From positions 434,001-498,000 of the forward strand of contig JAHCBC010000002.1 in assembly GCA_019634595.1 (NCBI GenBank): a DNA stretch of 64,000 nt, read 5' to 3'. The position numbers were made by a program, and so were the translations under genes. Numbering within the stretch: position 1 is the stretch's first letter; each line of letters starts with the position of its first letter. The notes under the pieces are model-generated. The model had not been told where the DNA came from. It did no database searches and was given only the letters and a program-made list of their open reading frames with translations. The DNA is from Akkermansiaceae bacterium (GTDB lineage Bacteria; Verrucomicrobiota; Verrucomicrobiia; Verrucomicrobiales; Akkermansiaceae). Shown in pieces: positions 1 through 8,870 of this stretch.

Positions 1-58
1 GGGGCAGATCCTTCGTGACAGGGAGATGGGTGCTGGCATGCTCCGGGGTGTGAGTCCC

Positions 59-1153
59 ATGACCATTGCCGCCATCAAGGATCTGGCGGGCGAGATCCCC
101 GTTTCCGCCGCCATCCATGCCCAGCTCCAGTCCCGGGCCACGAAGATGACCAAGGGAGGGAAGCCCTACCTGGAAGCGGTCTTCGCGGATTCCACGGGAA
201 ATTTCACCCTCAAGCTGTGGTCGGACTCCGTAGCGTTCGATTCCGCCTCCGCGCTGGAGGAAGGCGCCATCCTCCGGCTGGAAGCCGCCTGGACGCAGAA
301 CCAATACGGTGTCAACGCGAACGGGCTGGAGTGGTTCCGCCCGGATGGGGACGCCATCGCGGATTTCCTTTCCGGCGATCCCACCCTGCGGGCGAAACAG
401 GAGGCGGACTACGGGCGGATCACCGCACTGTGTGACTCCATCCTCGACCCCCGTCTGCGGACCCTGTGCTTCCATTTCCTCGACACGATGGGGGACCGGT
501 TCCGGAGAACCGGGGCGGCGAAGAAAAACCACCACGCCCGGCGCGGCGGTCTGGTCGAGCACGTTTCCCAGATGATGGCTTCCGCGGACGCGCTCTGCCC
601 CGTCTATCCGGAGTTGAACCGTGACCTGTTGCTGACGGGAGTGCTGTTCCACGACAGCGGCAAGCTGTGGGAGAACACCTACCCGAAGTCCGGCTTTGCC
701 CAGCAGATCAGCGTCTATGGGGAAATGCTCGGCCATATCCCGCTGGGGATCGAACTGGTGAACAAGCTGTGGCACGACATCTGTGCATCGGAGGAAGCAT
801 CGGGCTGGGAAGCGCTGGTGCCGAAAACGGAAAGCGTCCGCCTGCACCTGCTGCACCTCATCGGCAGCCACCACGGGCAGCTTGAGTTCGGCTCGCCGGT
901 CCTGCCGCGCACCCCGGAGGCGCATGCCCTCCATTACATCGACAACCTGGACGCGAAGATGGAGATGATCCGCGAGGCCTATACCACCTCGAACGAGATC
1001 GCCCCCGGCATCTACGACCGCATGTTCCCCCTGCCCGCGAATCTCATCGAACCGCTGGAGGTGTTCGTGCCAGCGGAAACGGAAGCCGGTCCCGATTCCG
1101 CCGCCGGAGAAGCACGGGAAGAGAACGCGCCGGATGAGGTGGAGGCCGTCTAG
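59..1153 (+). CDS. YhaM-like 3'-5' exoribonuclease (OB-fold plus HD domain)
   Basis: Predicted cytoplasmic 3'-5' exonuclease of the YhaM/HD type. The N-terminal third (about residues 10-95) reads as an OB-fold nucleic-acid-binding domain, with KPYLEAVFADSTGNFTLKLW. An HD phosphohydrolase domain follows, with the metal ligands visible in HHARRGGLVEHV, LFHDSGKLWE and a later LIGSHHG. That order and a length near 360 residues fit the YhaM family. The C-terminal 30 residues are acidic and low-complexity. I chose the ATG at 59 because the family motif begins soon after; an ATG at 26 would add 11 unremarkable residues. The next gene starts 12 nt downstream on the same strand, so the two may be co-transcribed. 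The fold is clear; the exact substrate is inferred from the family. Confidence 0.85.
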   Translation: MTIAAIKDLAGEIPVSAAIHAQLQSRATKMTKGGKPYLEAVFADSTGNFTLKLWSDSVAFDSASALEEGAILRLEAAWTQNQYGVNANGLEWFRPDGDAIADFLSGDPTLRAKQEADYGRITALCDSILDPRLRTLCFHFLDTMGDRFRRTGAAKKNHHARRGGLVEHVSQMMASADALCPVYPELNRDLLLTGVLFHDSGKLWENTYPKSGFAQQISVYGEMLGHIPLGIELVNKLWHDICASEEASGWEALVPKTESVRLHLLHLIGSHHGQLEFGSPVLPRTPEAHALHYIDNLDAKMEMIREAYTTSNEIAPGIYDRMFPLPANLIEPLEVFVPAETEAGPDSAAGEAREENAPDEVEAV

Positions 1154-1165
1154 CGGGAACGGGAA

Positions 1166-2554
1166 ATGAAAGAGATGACCACCGGGGAAAATACGGCGTT
1201 CCGCGAAATCGAACTGACGGCACCGGCCCGTGCCTACCGGGCGGTGTCATTCATCCGTGAGCTTGCGCGGGTGGTCTGTTTTTTCGGCAGCCCGCTGGTG
1301 GCATGGATGTTCATCCAGCATTTCTTTCCGGATCTGCCCGGTGGGGGCAAATTCTGGGGCTGGCTGGCCGGGACGGTGTTCCTCTACCTCGTTTCCTATC
1401 TGGGGCTGACTTTTTCCGCCCTGACGATGAGGCCGGGATTGGCGGTGTTGTTTCTCGCCATCGTTGCCGGGCCGGCATTGTGGACGGTCGTCCCCTATGT
1501 ATGGCAGACGAAGGACGCGCAGAGTTACGCGATCGTTTTCGGCGGGATCACCGTTCTGGCGCTGCCGTTCCTGTGGGCGGGACTGCAGACGGTGCGCCTC
1601 GGTCGGGCGGGGAGGGAGATCGCGCGGCCAAGTCCGCCGATCCGGTCGTTTTCCGGCTTTCTGAGGGAGGTTTTCGTCGTCTGGCCGGGCTTGAAGCGGT
1701 CTTTCTGGCGGATGGTAGGGGCTGACATCCTGACCTATACGGCGTCGCTGGCGCTCTGGACCGGCACGATGCTGCTCGCGATCTTGGGCTTTCTGGTGAT
1801 CTGCCTGTTCCCTGTCTTTCTCCAGACCCATGGCCTCGGGGAGGTGACGGCGCAGGTGGCCGCGCTGGTGGTGCTGGCCTTCGTCACCGGGGCGGTCCAG
1901 AGCCTGCTCCGGAGTGCCGCCCGGTGGTTTTCGCGGGCGTCCTATGCCGACCAGGTGGAGCGCGACGGACGACCGCCGATCCTGTTCCTGCGTTCCTTCC
2001 AGGATGACCAGGTGCGGTTGCCGGAGCGCGGGTTCCTGCCCCGGTTCTGGCGGGCGGTCTTTTCCCCGGGCATCCGCGGGCGGCGGCTCGACCATTTCCT
2101 CATCGAGGGATTCAGCCGCTACGGTCCGGCGCTGGCGCTGGGGAACCCCGGGGAAAAAAACCTGCCGTTCGGCGCGGCGCGGGTTTATTGCACCCATGAT
2201 ACCTGGAAGGACAAGGTGGCGGAGATCGCGAACCGGGCGGACCATGTGCTGCTGGTCGCGGACAGCACGCCGGGGGTGGAGTGGGAGATCTACCATTTCC
2301 TCAAGCCGCCATGGCGGGAGAAAACGCTGTTCATCGTCGCGCCGAAATCGGCGGATCTGCGCGAGGCCCCGACGCTTGCCGCCGCCATCGCGAAAGAAGG
2401 TGTCGCTGATGGCGGGCCGCCGATCCTCGCCTGCTATTGGGACGACGATGGCCACCTGACGGTCCTCCGGGCGGACATGCCCAGGAGTCCGGAAGCGTTC
2501 ATCGTGGCCATGCAGACATTCTTCCGGGCCAGGGCGAAGGCCCTGGCCACCTGA
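1166..2554 (+). CDS. Multi-pass membrane protein with C-terminal TIR-like domain
   Basis: A 462-residue protein. The N-terminal half carries about six hydrophobic segments in two groups: roughly residues 28-140, then 190-250. The C-terminal half is soluble and begins with PPILFLRSFQDD, which resembles the first strand and box 1 of TIR domains (FLSFRGED type). It later has a hydrophobic strand followed by STPGVEWEIYHFL, which resembles the region carrying the conserved acidic residue in TIR enzymes. The FLRSFxDD signature recurs in uncharacterised bacterial membrane proteins. The gene may form a unit with the upstream exonuclease and converges on the oligopeptidase gene 16 nt away. The TIR assignment is inferred from motif resemblance alone, and no activity can be claimed. 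An alternative start is the ATG at 1175. Confidence 0.7.
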   Translation: MKEMTTGENTAFREIELTAPARAYRAVSFIRELARVVCFFGSPLVAWMFIQHFFPDLPGGGKFWGWLAGTVFLYLVSYLGLTFSALTMRPGLAVLFLAIVAGPALWTVVPYVWQTKDAQSYAIVFGGITVLALPFLWAGLQTVRLGRAGREIARPSPPIRSFSGFLREVFVVWPGLKRSFWRMVGADILTYTASLALWTGTMLLAILGFLVICLFPVFLQTHGLGEVTAQVAALVVLAFVTGAVQSLLRSAARWFSRASYADQVERDGRPPILFLRSFQDDQVRLPERGFLPRFWRAVFSPGIRGRRLDHFLIEGFSRYGPALALGNPGEKNLPFGAARVYCTHDTWKDKVAEIANRADHVLLVADSTPGVEWEIYHFLKPPWREKTLFIVAPKSADLREAPTLAAAIAKEGVADGGPPILACYWDDDGHLTVLRADMPRSPEAFIVAMQTFFRARAKALAT

Positions 2555-2570
2555 TGAGGGAAAGACGGTG

Positions 2571-4667
2571 TCACGCCAGCACCGGCTCCGCGAGGCCGGC
2601 GCGGACGAGCAGCGGCTCCAGTTCCGGATCCCGGCCCATGAAGCGGCGGTAGAGTTCATCCGGGGCGAGGGAGTTCCCCTTGCTCAGGACGTGCTCGCGG
2701 AAGGCGCGGCCGGTTTCCCGGTTGAGGATGCCTTCCTTCTGGAAGCGGGTGAAGGCGTCCGCATCCAGCACCTCCGCCCACTTGTAGGAATAGTAGCCCG
2801 CGGCATAGCCGGTGGGGCTGCTGAAGAGGTGGCCGAAACGCCGCATCATCGACGGCGCGTCCGTCTTCAGCGGGGCGCGGTAGTCCGCGAGGATCTCCCG
2901 GTCCACTTCGTCCAGATCCTTGCCCGCATAGCGGTCGAGGTGGATGTGCAGTTCCAGGTCCGCCTTGGCGAAGCCGAGCTGGCGCATGAAGCCGGAGCCG
3001 CTCATGTAGTTCTTCGCCGCGATCATCTTGTCGAAGAGTTCCTTCGGGATCGGCGCGCCGGTTTCGTGGTGGCGGGCGAAGAGGTCCAGCGACTCCCGGT
3101 CCCAGCAGAAGTTCTCCATGATCTGCGACGGCAGCTCGACGAAATCCCATGCGACGTTCGTTCCGGCGAGCGATTTCACCGGCACGTCACTCAGCAGGCC
3201 GTGCAACAGATGGCCGAATTCATGGAAAATGGTCTCCACCTCATTGTGGGTCAGCAGGGCCGGATTCCCGTCCACGGGCGGGCTCATGTTGCCGATGATG
3301 AGGCCGAGGTGCGGCTCGCCTTCGCCGCCGGTGTGCAGGGAGTTCATCCATGCTCCGCCACGCTTCGACTCGCGCGGGTGCCAGTCCGCGTAGAACGAGC
3401 CGAGGTGCGCGCCCGTTTCCGCGTCATGGATCTCATAGAAGGCCACCTCCGGGTGCCAGACCTCCACAGCATCACCCTTCTCCTCCGGCGCGGTACCAGG
3501 TTCATAGTACACGGACTCCAGCTTTTTGATGGTGATGCCGAACAGCTTGGTGGCGATCTCGAACATGCCCGTCATCACGCCGTCCACGGGGAAATAGGGA
3601 CGCAGCGCCTCGTCATCCAGGTCGTAGTTCTCCTTCCGCTGGCGCTCCGCCCAGTACGCCACCTGCCATGGTTCCAGCGGGCCTTCCGGCTCACCGGTCT
3701 TCCCGGCCTTGAACGCGGCGAGCTGGCGGTATTCCGCGAGGAACGCGGGCTTCACCCGTTCGTGGAGGTTCTCGATGAAGCCGAGGGCGGACTCGCCGGT
3801 GCGGGCCATGCGGCGCAGCAACGTGAGGTCCGCGAAATGTTTCTGGCCGAGGATGGCCGCCTTTTCCTGCCGCAGTTGCAGGATCTTCCAGACCAGCGAG
3901 GTGTTGTCGTACTCGCCGTAGCCACCCACCTTCGAGGAGGCCTCCCATACCTGCCTGCGGATGGAGTCGTCATGCAGGTGCTGCATGACGGGGAACATGG
4001 AGGGGAACTGGAGCGTGAAGCGCCACGCGGGCTTGTCATCGGTCGCCACGCCCTTCGCCTTGGCGTTCGCCAGCGCGCCCGCCTTCGCGGAGTCCGGCAG
4101 GCCGTCCAGCTTCGCCTCGTCATCGATCACCAGCTCCCATGCGTTGGTGGAGTCGAGCACGTGCTCGGAGTATTCCTTGGTCAGCTTGGAAAGCTCCGCC
4201 TCGATCTCCGCGATGCGCTTCTTCTCCGCTTCCGGAAGGTCCGCGCCGGATTGCCGGAAATCCGCCAGTGTTTCCTCCACATGGCGCTGTTTCACCGGGT
4301 CGAGCCGCTTCACGGCGTCGTTTTCCCCATACTCTTTCAGCACCGCCCACAGCTTGTCGTTGAGCGCGATGGAGGAATAGAAATCCGTCACCTCCGGCAG
4401 CATCTTGTTCAGCGCCTCCCGCTGGGCCGGAGAGTCGGACACGGAGTCCAGATGGTTCAGCCTGCCCCAGCCATGGTTGAGCGCGGTGCTGGCTTCCTCC
4501 AGCGCGAGGAAGGTGTTCTCATAGGTGGCTTCGTCGGCCCGCACCTCGCAGACCTTCGCGATGTTGGCCTTCGCGATCTCCAGCCCCAGGCGGATGTCAG
4601 GCTCCACCGCCTCCGGGACGAGCGTGGACCAGCGGACGTGGAAATCGGGCGCGAGGAATGGATTCAT
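2571..4667 (-). CDS. prlC: Oligopeptidase A, M3 family zinc metallopeptidase
   Basis: Cytosolic zinc peptidase that degrades short peptides, including cleaved signal peptides. The catalytic HEFGH motif is at about residues 482-486, and the third-ligand glutamate lies in the downstream AWDFVELPSQ segment, as expected for the thimet/oligopeptidase A group. At 698 residues it is full length. It begins NPFLAPDFHVRW, close to the usual family N terminus, so the ATG at 4667 is well supported. It lies alone on the minus strand, convergent with the membrane protein on one side and divergent from a small lipoprotein gene on the other. No signal peptide is seen, which fits a cytoplasmic location. Confidence 0.95.
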   Translation of the reverse strand: MNPFLAPDFHVRWSTLVPEAVEPDIRLGLEIAKANIAKVCEVRADEATYENTFLALEEASTALNHGWGRLNHLDSVSDSPAQREALNKMLPEVTDFYSSIALNDKLWAVLKEYGENDAVKRLDPVKQRHVEETLADFRQSGADLPEAEKKRIAEIEAELSKLTKEYSEHVLDSTNAWELVIDDEAKLDGLPDSAKAGALANAKAKGVATDDKPAWRFTLQFPSMFPVMQHLHDDSIRRQVWEASSKVGGYGEYDNTSLVWKILQLRQEKAAILGQKHFADLTLLRRMARTGESALGFIENLHERVKPAFLAEYRQLAAFKAGKTGEPEGPLEPWQVAYWAERQRKENYDLDDEALRPYFPVDGVMTGMFEIATKLFGITIKKLESVYYEPGTAPEEKGDAVEVWHPEVAFYEIHDAETGAHLGSFYADWHPRESKRGGAWMNSLHTGGEGEPHLGLIIGNMSPPVDGNPALLTHNEVETIFHEFGHLLHGLLSDVPVKSLAGTNVAWDFVELPSQIMENFCWDRESLDLFARHHETGAPIPKELFDKMIAAKNYMSGSGFMRQLGFAKADLELHIHLDRYAGKDLDEVDREILADYRAPLKTDAPSMMRRFGHLFSSPTGYAAGYYSYKWAEVLDADAFTRFQKEGILNRETGRAFREHVLSKGNSLAPDELYRRFMGRDPELEPLLVRAGLAEPVLA

Positions 4668-4811
4668 GATTCGTGAAAAGGGACGGGGAGGAGTTCCCCG
4701 CCATTCTCCGCGAGGATTCCCGTTTGTCGATTTTCTTTAGGTCCTTCCCGGAGCTGGCCGGCACACAACGTTTCTTGAAAATATCCGGCCACCGCCGTAG
4801 CAATCCATCCC

Positions 4812-5264
4812 ATGAAGCTCCCTGTCATCCTGCTCGCCGCCGTTGCGATTCTCTCATCCTCCTGCGCGACACGCACGGCGTTCACTCCGGAGCGGAGCCA
4901 GATCACGGTGGGAATGCCGGCCAAGCTGTCCGACCGCGAGCGGTCCTACATTTCCAGTGTGGATGGCAGCCTGCGCGGGCAGGGCTACCTGCCGGTGCGC
5001 CACGGCACGGGGGACATGCGGCTTGATTTCGGGATCAGCGAAGGCCCCATCAACACGGACACCAGCATCCGCCTGATCGAAGGCCGGACGGTCATCGCCG
5101 AAGGTGAAGGCAGGGCTGCGGGCGCACCATTGATCGGGCGCGACAAAGTGGCGGAAAGATCCTTCAACCGCGCGTTCGAGGCATTCGAGGCGTCCCTTCC
5201 GCATTCCTCCTCCGCCGACCAACGCAGTGCGGAGGCGAAGGGGGATCAGGAATACGTTTATTGA
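4812..5264 (+). CDS. Hypothetical lipoprotein
   Basis: A 150-residue protein with a lipoprotein signal peptide: MKLPVILLAAVAILSSSCA, lipobox LSSSC with the cysteine at about residue 18. The mature part holds a segment DMRLDFGISEGP followed by a strand-rich stretch and an acidic C terminus. It is weakly reminiscent of DUF4136-like small lipoproteins, but I do not assign a family. It is expected to be anchored in a membrane facing the periplasm. It is divergent from prlC across about 145 nt and converges on the LuxR-type gene with 4 nt between stop codons. Function unknown. Confidence 0.75.
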   Translation: MKLPVILLAAVAILSSSCATRTAFTPERSQITVGMPAKLSDRERSYISSVDGSLRGQGYLPVRHGTGDMRLDFGISEGPINTDTSIRLIEGRTVIAEGEGRAAGAPLIGRDKVAERSFNRAFEAFEASLPHSSSADQRSAEAKGDQEYVY

Positions 5265-5268
5265 TCCG

Positions 5269-6054
5269 TCAGCGGTCCCCGCCGTCCCCCTTGCCGAGCT
5301 TGGCGATCAGCTCGGACTGGGAGTGGACGTCGAAATGGCGGAAGATTTCCTTCACGTAGCCGTTCACCGTCTGGAGGCTGATCCCCAGATGCGCCGCGAC
5401 TTTCTTCCGGTCCCATCCGTCACAGAGTAGGTTGAGTACCGTCCGGTGCCGGGGATAGAGCCGGCTGATGATGCTCTTTTCCGGAAACTCCTCGTAATGC
5501 AGCCATGGCACCTCCGTGAGCAGGATATGGGCAATGCGGATCTCCCGCTCATCGAAATCCGGCCGTCCCCTCCGGCGGTAAAGGCCGATGCCGGTGGCTC
5601 CGCCGGTCTCCATGGGACGGAGGGAAAGCATGAGTGTGCCGATGTCCGCCCTTTCCCAGAACGGACCGGCATCCGATTGGAAGAGCGGATATTCCGGATC
5701 CTCGATCTGGCTGAGATTGCGGGTGATGTGGCTCCCCCGTTCGATCAGTTCCGATGCGATCCGGCGGTTCGCGTTGCCCAGAGCCGGATGGTTGATGGCC
5801 TGGAGGAACCATGAGAAGCGTTCGTCATCGAACCCGCCATGCAGGATGCCGGAGTGGCCGAGCCGTTTGCCCGGCTCGATGTCCGCCATGCACCACAGCC
5901 AGGAGTCCGCGCCGACGATGGGACACAGACCCTCCATCAGCCGCCTGCGGCAGGCATTGATGTCCCCGCGCATCGCGATCACCTCACCAAGCAGACGGAC
6001 AATCGCGCGGATATCCTCCTCACTCAGCAACTGCTCGGGGGTGACGTCACGCAT
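5269..6054 (-). CDS. LuxR-type helix-turn-helix transcriptional regulator
   Basis: A 261-residue DNA-binding regulator. The C-terminal 65 residues are a LuxR/FixJ-type helix-turn-helix: the segment from YPRHRTVLNLLCDGWDRKK through AAHLGISLQTVNGYVKEIF matches the four-helix pattern, with the recognition helix near SLQTVNGYVK. The N-terminal 190 residues look like a GAF-like sensory domain (strand-helix alternation, SWLWCMADIEPG, TGIGLYRRRG). They do not carry a response-regulator aspartate pocket, so this is a one-component sensor rather than a phosphorelay partner. The ligand is unknown. A short palindrome upstream, at 6097-6108, is a possible autoregulatory site. It lies upstream of no obvious target operon. 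Confidence 0.85.
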   Translation of the reverse strand: MRDVTPEQLLSEEDIRAIVRLLGEVIAMRGDINACRRRLMEGLCPIVGADSWLWCMADIEPGKRLGHSGILHGGFDDERFSWFLQAINHPALGNANRRIASELIERGSHITRNLSQIEDPEYPLFQSDAGPFWERADIGTLMLSLRPMETGGATGIGLYRRRGRPDFDEREIRIAHILLTEVPWLHYEEFPEKSIISRLYPRHRTVLNLLCDGWDRKKVAAHLGISLQTVNGYVKEIFRHFDVHSQSELIAKLGKGDGGDR

Positions 6055-6096
6055 CCTGCCAGGATCATCTCCCGCAGGGGTTCATCCAAGAAGATT

Positions 6097-6108
6097 CAAC
6101 GCACGTTG
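6097..6108. promoter_or_regulatory. Palindrome upstream of the LuxR-type gene, possible operator
   Basis: CAACGCACGTTG: inverted 5-bp arms (CAACG/CGTTG) around CA, 43 nt upstream of the LuxR-type start codon. LuxR-family dimers commonly bind such dyads, so autoregulation is plausible. A 5-bp arm can occur by chance. Confidence 0.3.
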
Positions 6109-6125
6109 CAAATGCCACGATCACC

Positions 6126-6881
6126 TCAGTAAAGGACTTCCTGGAGGAAGAGTCCGTCCGAGGGAGCGCAGAGAGGGGATTTGCCGAGCGGCAGCCCCGC
6201 AGGCTGGTCGAGCATGGCCGCCAGGTCATCGATCCGCATCCTGCCTCCCGCGGCGTGGAGGGCGGCGCCGGTCATCAGGCGGACCATCTTGTAGAGGAAG
6301 CCATCGCCTTTCCAGGTGATGCGGTAGCCATCGGCAAGGGTTTCCAGATCCGCAGCGAGGATGGTGCGGGTGTAGTCCGTGTCCGGCAGCTCATTGCCAC
6401 GGTACGCGGCGAAGGCGTGGAAATCATGCCTGCCGACGAAAAGGGCCAGCGCTTCCCCGAGCACACCGGCATCGAACAACCGCGGGATGTGCCATGCCGT
6501 CCCGGCCTTGAGCGGCGGCAGGACGGGATCCGTGCAGATGTCGTAGCGGTAGATCTTTCCGGTCGCCGAAAAGCGGGCGTGGAAGTCCGCGTCCACCTCC
6601 ACGCACTCCATGACGCGCACGCTGGCGGGCAGCTTCGTGTTGAGCGCGGGCACCCAGTTGAAAGGGTTCATCGAAAGCTCCGGCGGAGCATCGAAATGCG
6701 CGGTCTGTCCGAGCGCATGCACCCCGGCATCCGTGCGGCCCGCGCCGTGGAGCCGGACCGGCTTCTTTGCAACCTCCTCCATCGCCTTCTCGATGAGGTC
6801 CTGCACGGTGTTGCCGCAGACCTGGGACTGCCAGCCGTTGAGGGCGCGGCCGTCGTAAGCGATGGTGAGTTTCAGGCGCAT
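6126..6881 (-). CDS. truA: tRNA pseudouridine(38-40) synthase TruA
   Basis: Converts uridines 38-40 in the tRNA anticodon stem to pseudouridine. The catalytic aspartate lies in the hallmark GRTDAGVHALGQ. Other family blocks are the start MRLKLTIAYDGRALNGWQ, KIYRYDI and GDGFLYKMVRLM. At 251 residues it has the usual length. I chose the start at 6881 because it gives the canonical N terminus; a start at 6929 would add 16 residues and run into ruvX. It follows ruvX by 23 nt on the same strand, so manC-ruvX-truA reads as one transcription unit. Confidence 0.96.
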   Translation of the reverse strand: MRLKLTIAYDGRALNGWQSQVCGNTVQDLIEKAMEEVAKKPVRLHGAGRTDAGVHALGQTAHFDAPPELSMNPFNWVPALNTKLPASVRVMECVEVDADFHARFSATGKIYRYDICTDPVLPPLKAGTAWHIPRLFDAGVLGEALALFVGRHDFHAFAAYRGNELPDTDYTRTILAADLETLADGYRITWKGDGFLYKMVRLMTGAALHAAGGRMRIDDLAAMLDQPAGLPLGKSPLCAPSDGLFLQEVLY

Positions 6882-6904
6882 GATGTTCCGGAAAAATGGG
6901 GCGG

Positions 6905-7348
6905 TTAAAGGCCGCCGTATTCCATCCATGAGTTCAGGATCTCCACCGCCGCGGCTTGGTCGATGATGCCTTTCTGGTTCTTCGCTTTCTTCCCTGCCTC
7001 GCGCAGCTTCGCGGAGGCGGAGGAGGTCGTCAGTGTTTCATCGACGAAGACCACCGGGATTTCCGGCAGGCGTTCACGGAGTTCCTTGGCGAACTTGCGG
7101 ACCTTGATCGAGGACGCGCCCTCACCACCATCCATCCGCAACGGGAGGCCGACGACCAGCGTGCGGATCTTCCGCATCTCCACGAGTTGGGCGATGCGCC
7201 CGATGGGGGCCGTCTTCGCCCGGTCGATGGTTTCCACCGGATGGGCGAGGATGCCGAAGTCATCCGTCGCGGCGATGCCGATCCGCGCGTCGCCATGATC
7301 GATCCCGAGGGCGGGATGCGGGCTTTGCGGATCGGATGGGTCCAGCAT
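6905..7348 (-). CDS. ruvX: RuvX/YqgF putative pre-16S rRNA nuclease
   Basis: RNase H-fold protein of the YqgF family, linked to maturation of the 16S rRNA 5' end. Visible active-site blocks are GIDHGDARIGIA (first aspartate), VVGLPLRMDG and VFVDETLTT, with a late acidic segment KGIIDQAAAVEIL. At 147 residues it is of normal size. The start codon is 3 nt from the manC stop, so translation is probably coupled, and truA follows. Grouping two RNA-modification genes behind a sugar-nucleotide gene looks like a genomic convenience operon rather than one pathway. Confidence 0.95.
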   Translation of the reverse strand: MLDPSDPQSPHPALGIDHGDARIGIAATDDFGILAHPVETIDRAKTAPIGRIAQLVEMRKIRTLVVGLPLRMDGGEGASSIKVRKFAKELRERLPEIPVVFVDETLTTSSASAKLREAGKKAKNQKGIIDQAAAVEILNSWMEYGGL

Positions 7349-7351
7349 GGT

Positions 7352-8434
7352 TCAGAGCAGTTCCGGAGGCAGCAGGTCGGACAGCTTCTTGATCGCGTCC
7401 GCCTGGTGGCGGTTGGCGATGAGGAGGGCGTCATCCGTCTGGACGACGATGAGGTCGTCCACACCGAGCAGGGCGATATGGGTGCCCTTGCGCGCGTTGA
7501 AGACGATGTTGTTCTCGGAATCCAGTTCGGACACCGGTTGGTTGACGCGGTTGTTGTTCTTCGACTCCTGGAGGTAGTTGGCCACGGAGATCCATGAGCC
7601 GACGTCGTCCCAGTCGAAGGTGGCCTCGATGTTCAGCACACGATCCGCGCTTTCCATGAGCGCGTAGTCGATGGAGATGGGGGTCAGCTTCGGGAACTGG
7701 GCCTCCACGGTGGCCGGGATGTCCTTCGAGCGGCGGATTTCGGAAACGAAACCGGCGAGCTGCGGGGAGTGCTTCACCAACTGGTTGATGACGGTGGGCA
7801 GGGACCAGACGAACATGCCGGCATTCCAGGAGAATCCGCCCGCGGCGAGGAATTGCTCCGCCAGTTCCGGGTTCGGCTTCTCGCGGAAGCGTTTCACCTC
7901 GAAGGGGGAGTGCTCGCAGACCAAGCCGACGATGGAGGCGCGTTCGCCGCGCTCGATGTAACCGTAGGACGGGCAGGCCCAGGTGGGGCGCAGGCCGATG
8001 GTCACCAGGCCGTCCGCCTTTTCCGCGGTGGCCAGGGCATCCCGCATGACGGCTTGGTAGGCGTCCACATCCTGGATGAGCTGGTCCGCGGGCAGCACCA
8101 TCATGACGGCCTCCGGATTCCGCGCGGCGATGAGGCCGATGCCCAGCGCGACCGCCGGTGCGGTGTCGCGCTTCGCGGGTTCCGCGAAAATGTTCTCCGG
8201 AGGGAGCTGGGGGGCGGCCTCGCGCACACCCTCCACCTGCTGGGTGTTGGTGAGGATGATGATGTTTTCAATGGGGACCAGGCCCTCCAGGCGGGCGATG
8301 GTCTGGGCGAGCAAGGTGCCGTTGTTGAAAAGATCCAGGAGCTGCTTCGGCTTGTTGTTCCTGCTCAGAGGCCAGAAGCGGGTGCCGGAACCACCAGCCA
8401 GAATGAGAGCGTACGTATCTTGGGGCGAAGGCAT
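7352..8434 (-). CDS. manC: Mannose-1-phosphate guanylyltransferase
   Basis: Makes GDP-mannose from mannose-1-phosphate and GTP, feeding polysaccharide or glycoprotein synthesis. The nucleotide-binding loop LILAGGSGTRFWPLSR is at residues 10-25. Further family motifs are VLPADQLI, YGYIERGE and RFREKPNPELAEQF (the FxEKP substrate motif). At 360 residues it is the single-domain type, without the fused C-terminal isomerase of bifunctional enzymes. It is the first gene of the manC-ruvX-truA unit and is divergent from a small membrane protein gene. Confidence 0.93.
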   Translation of the reverse strand: MPSPQDTYALILAGGSGTRFWPLSRNNKPKQLLDLFNNGTLLAQTIARLEGLVPIENIIILTNTQQVEGVREAAPQLPPENIFAEPAKRDTAPAVALGIGLIAARNPEAVMMVLPADQLIQDVDAYQAVMRDALATAEKADGLVTIGLRPTWACPSYGYIERGERASIVGLVCEHSPFEVKRFREKPNPELAEQFLAAGGFSWNAGMFVWSLPTVINQLVKHSPQLAGFVSEIRRSKDIPATVEAQFPKLTPISIDYALMESADRVLNIEATFDWDDVGSWISVANYLQESKNNNRVNQPVSELDSENNIVFNARKGTHIALLGVDDLIVVQTDDALLIANRHQADAIKKLSDLLPPELL

Positions 8435-8540
8435 GTCGCCGGGACGCTAGGGAATCAAAGGATGGTGGAAAAGCGGGAATCCGTGGCGATTTGCTTTTTC
8501 CGGAGTTGTCGGAAGGCCGGGTTGGGGTTAACTCTCCCCC

Positions 8541-8864
8541 ATGGCTGACGAGCACACCGACACGACCCCAGTTTGGATTGAAACCAGCGCGCTGACCGCA
8601 CCTGCCCTGCTGGGCGCGGCCGCCGGTTTCCTTCTCGGGGACCTCATGCACCGCGGGGCACGCCGCGGCGTGGGCATCGGTCTGGCGGCAGCCGGAGTCG
8701 CCGCCCTTCTCCCGTTCGCTTTCGGTGGCGTGAAGGGCCTCGTCACCGGTCCGCGCAGCAAGCTGGGCGTCCGCCGCAAGATCCAGCGCATCCGTGACGC
8801 GGGCATCGGCACTCCGGATGTCGATCCGGTGGAGGAGGAACTGCGCGAGCAGGGCTTGCTCTGA
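8541..8864 (+). CDS. Small hypothetical membrane protein
   Basis: A 107-residue protein with two hydrophobic segments at about residues 18-34 and 42-66 (GVGIGLAAAGVAALLPFAFGG), separated by a basic loop HRGARRG. The C terminus is basic then acidic (RSKLGVRRKIQRIRD ... VEEELREQGLL) and probably cytoplasmic. No family recognised. It is divergent from manC and its stop lies 6 nt from the convergent phosphatase-family gene. The length, clean start and conserved-looking charged tail suggest a real gene. Confidence 0.65.
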   Translation: MADEHTDTTPVWIETSALTAPALLGAAAGFLLGDLMHRGARRGVGIGLAAAGVAALLPFAFGGVKGLVTGPRSKLGVRRKIQRIRDAGIGTPDVDPVEEELREQGLL

Positions 8865-8870
8865 GGTCAC

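Noticed and set aside
2568-4676. A 702-codon open frame on the plus strand
   Set aside because: It is antisense to the oligopeptidase A gene, whose catalytic motif and family match are clear. The long frame is a GC-bias artefact.
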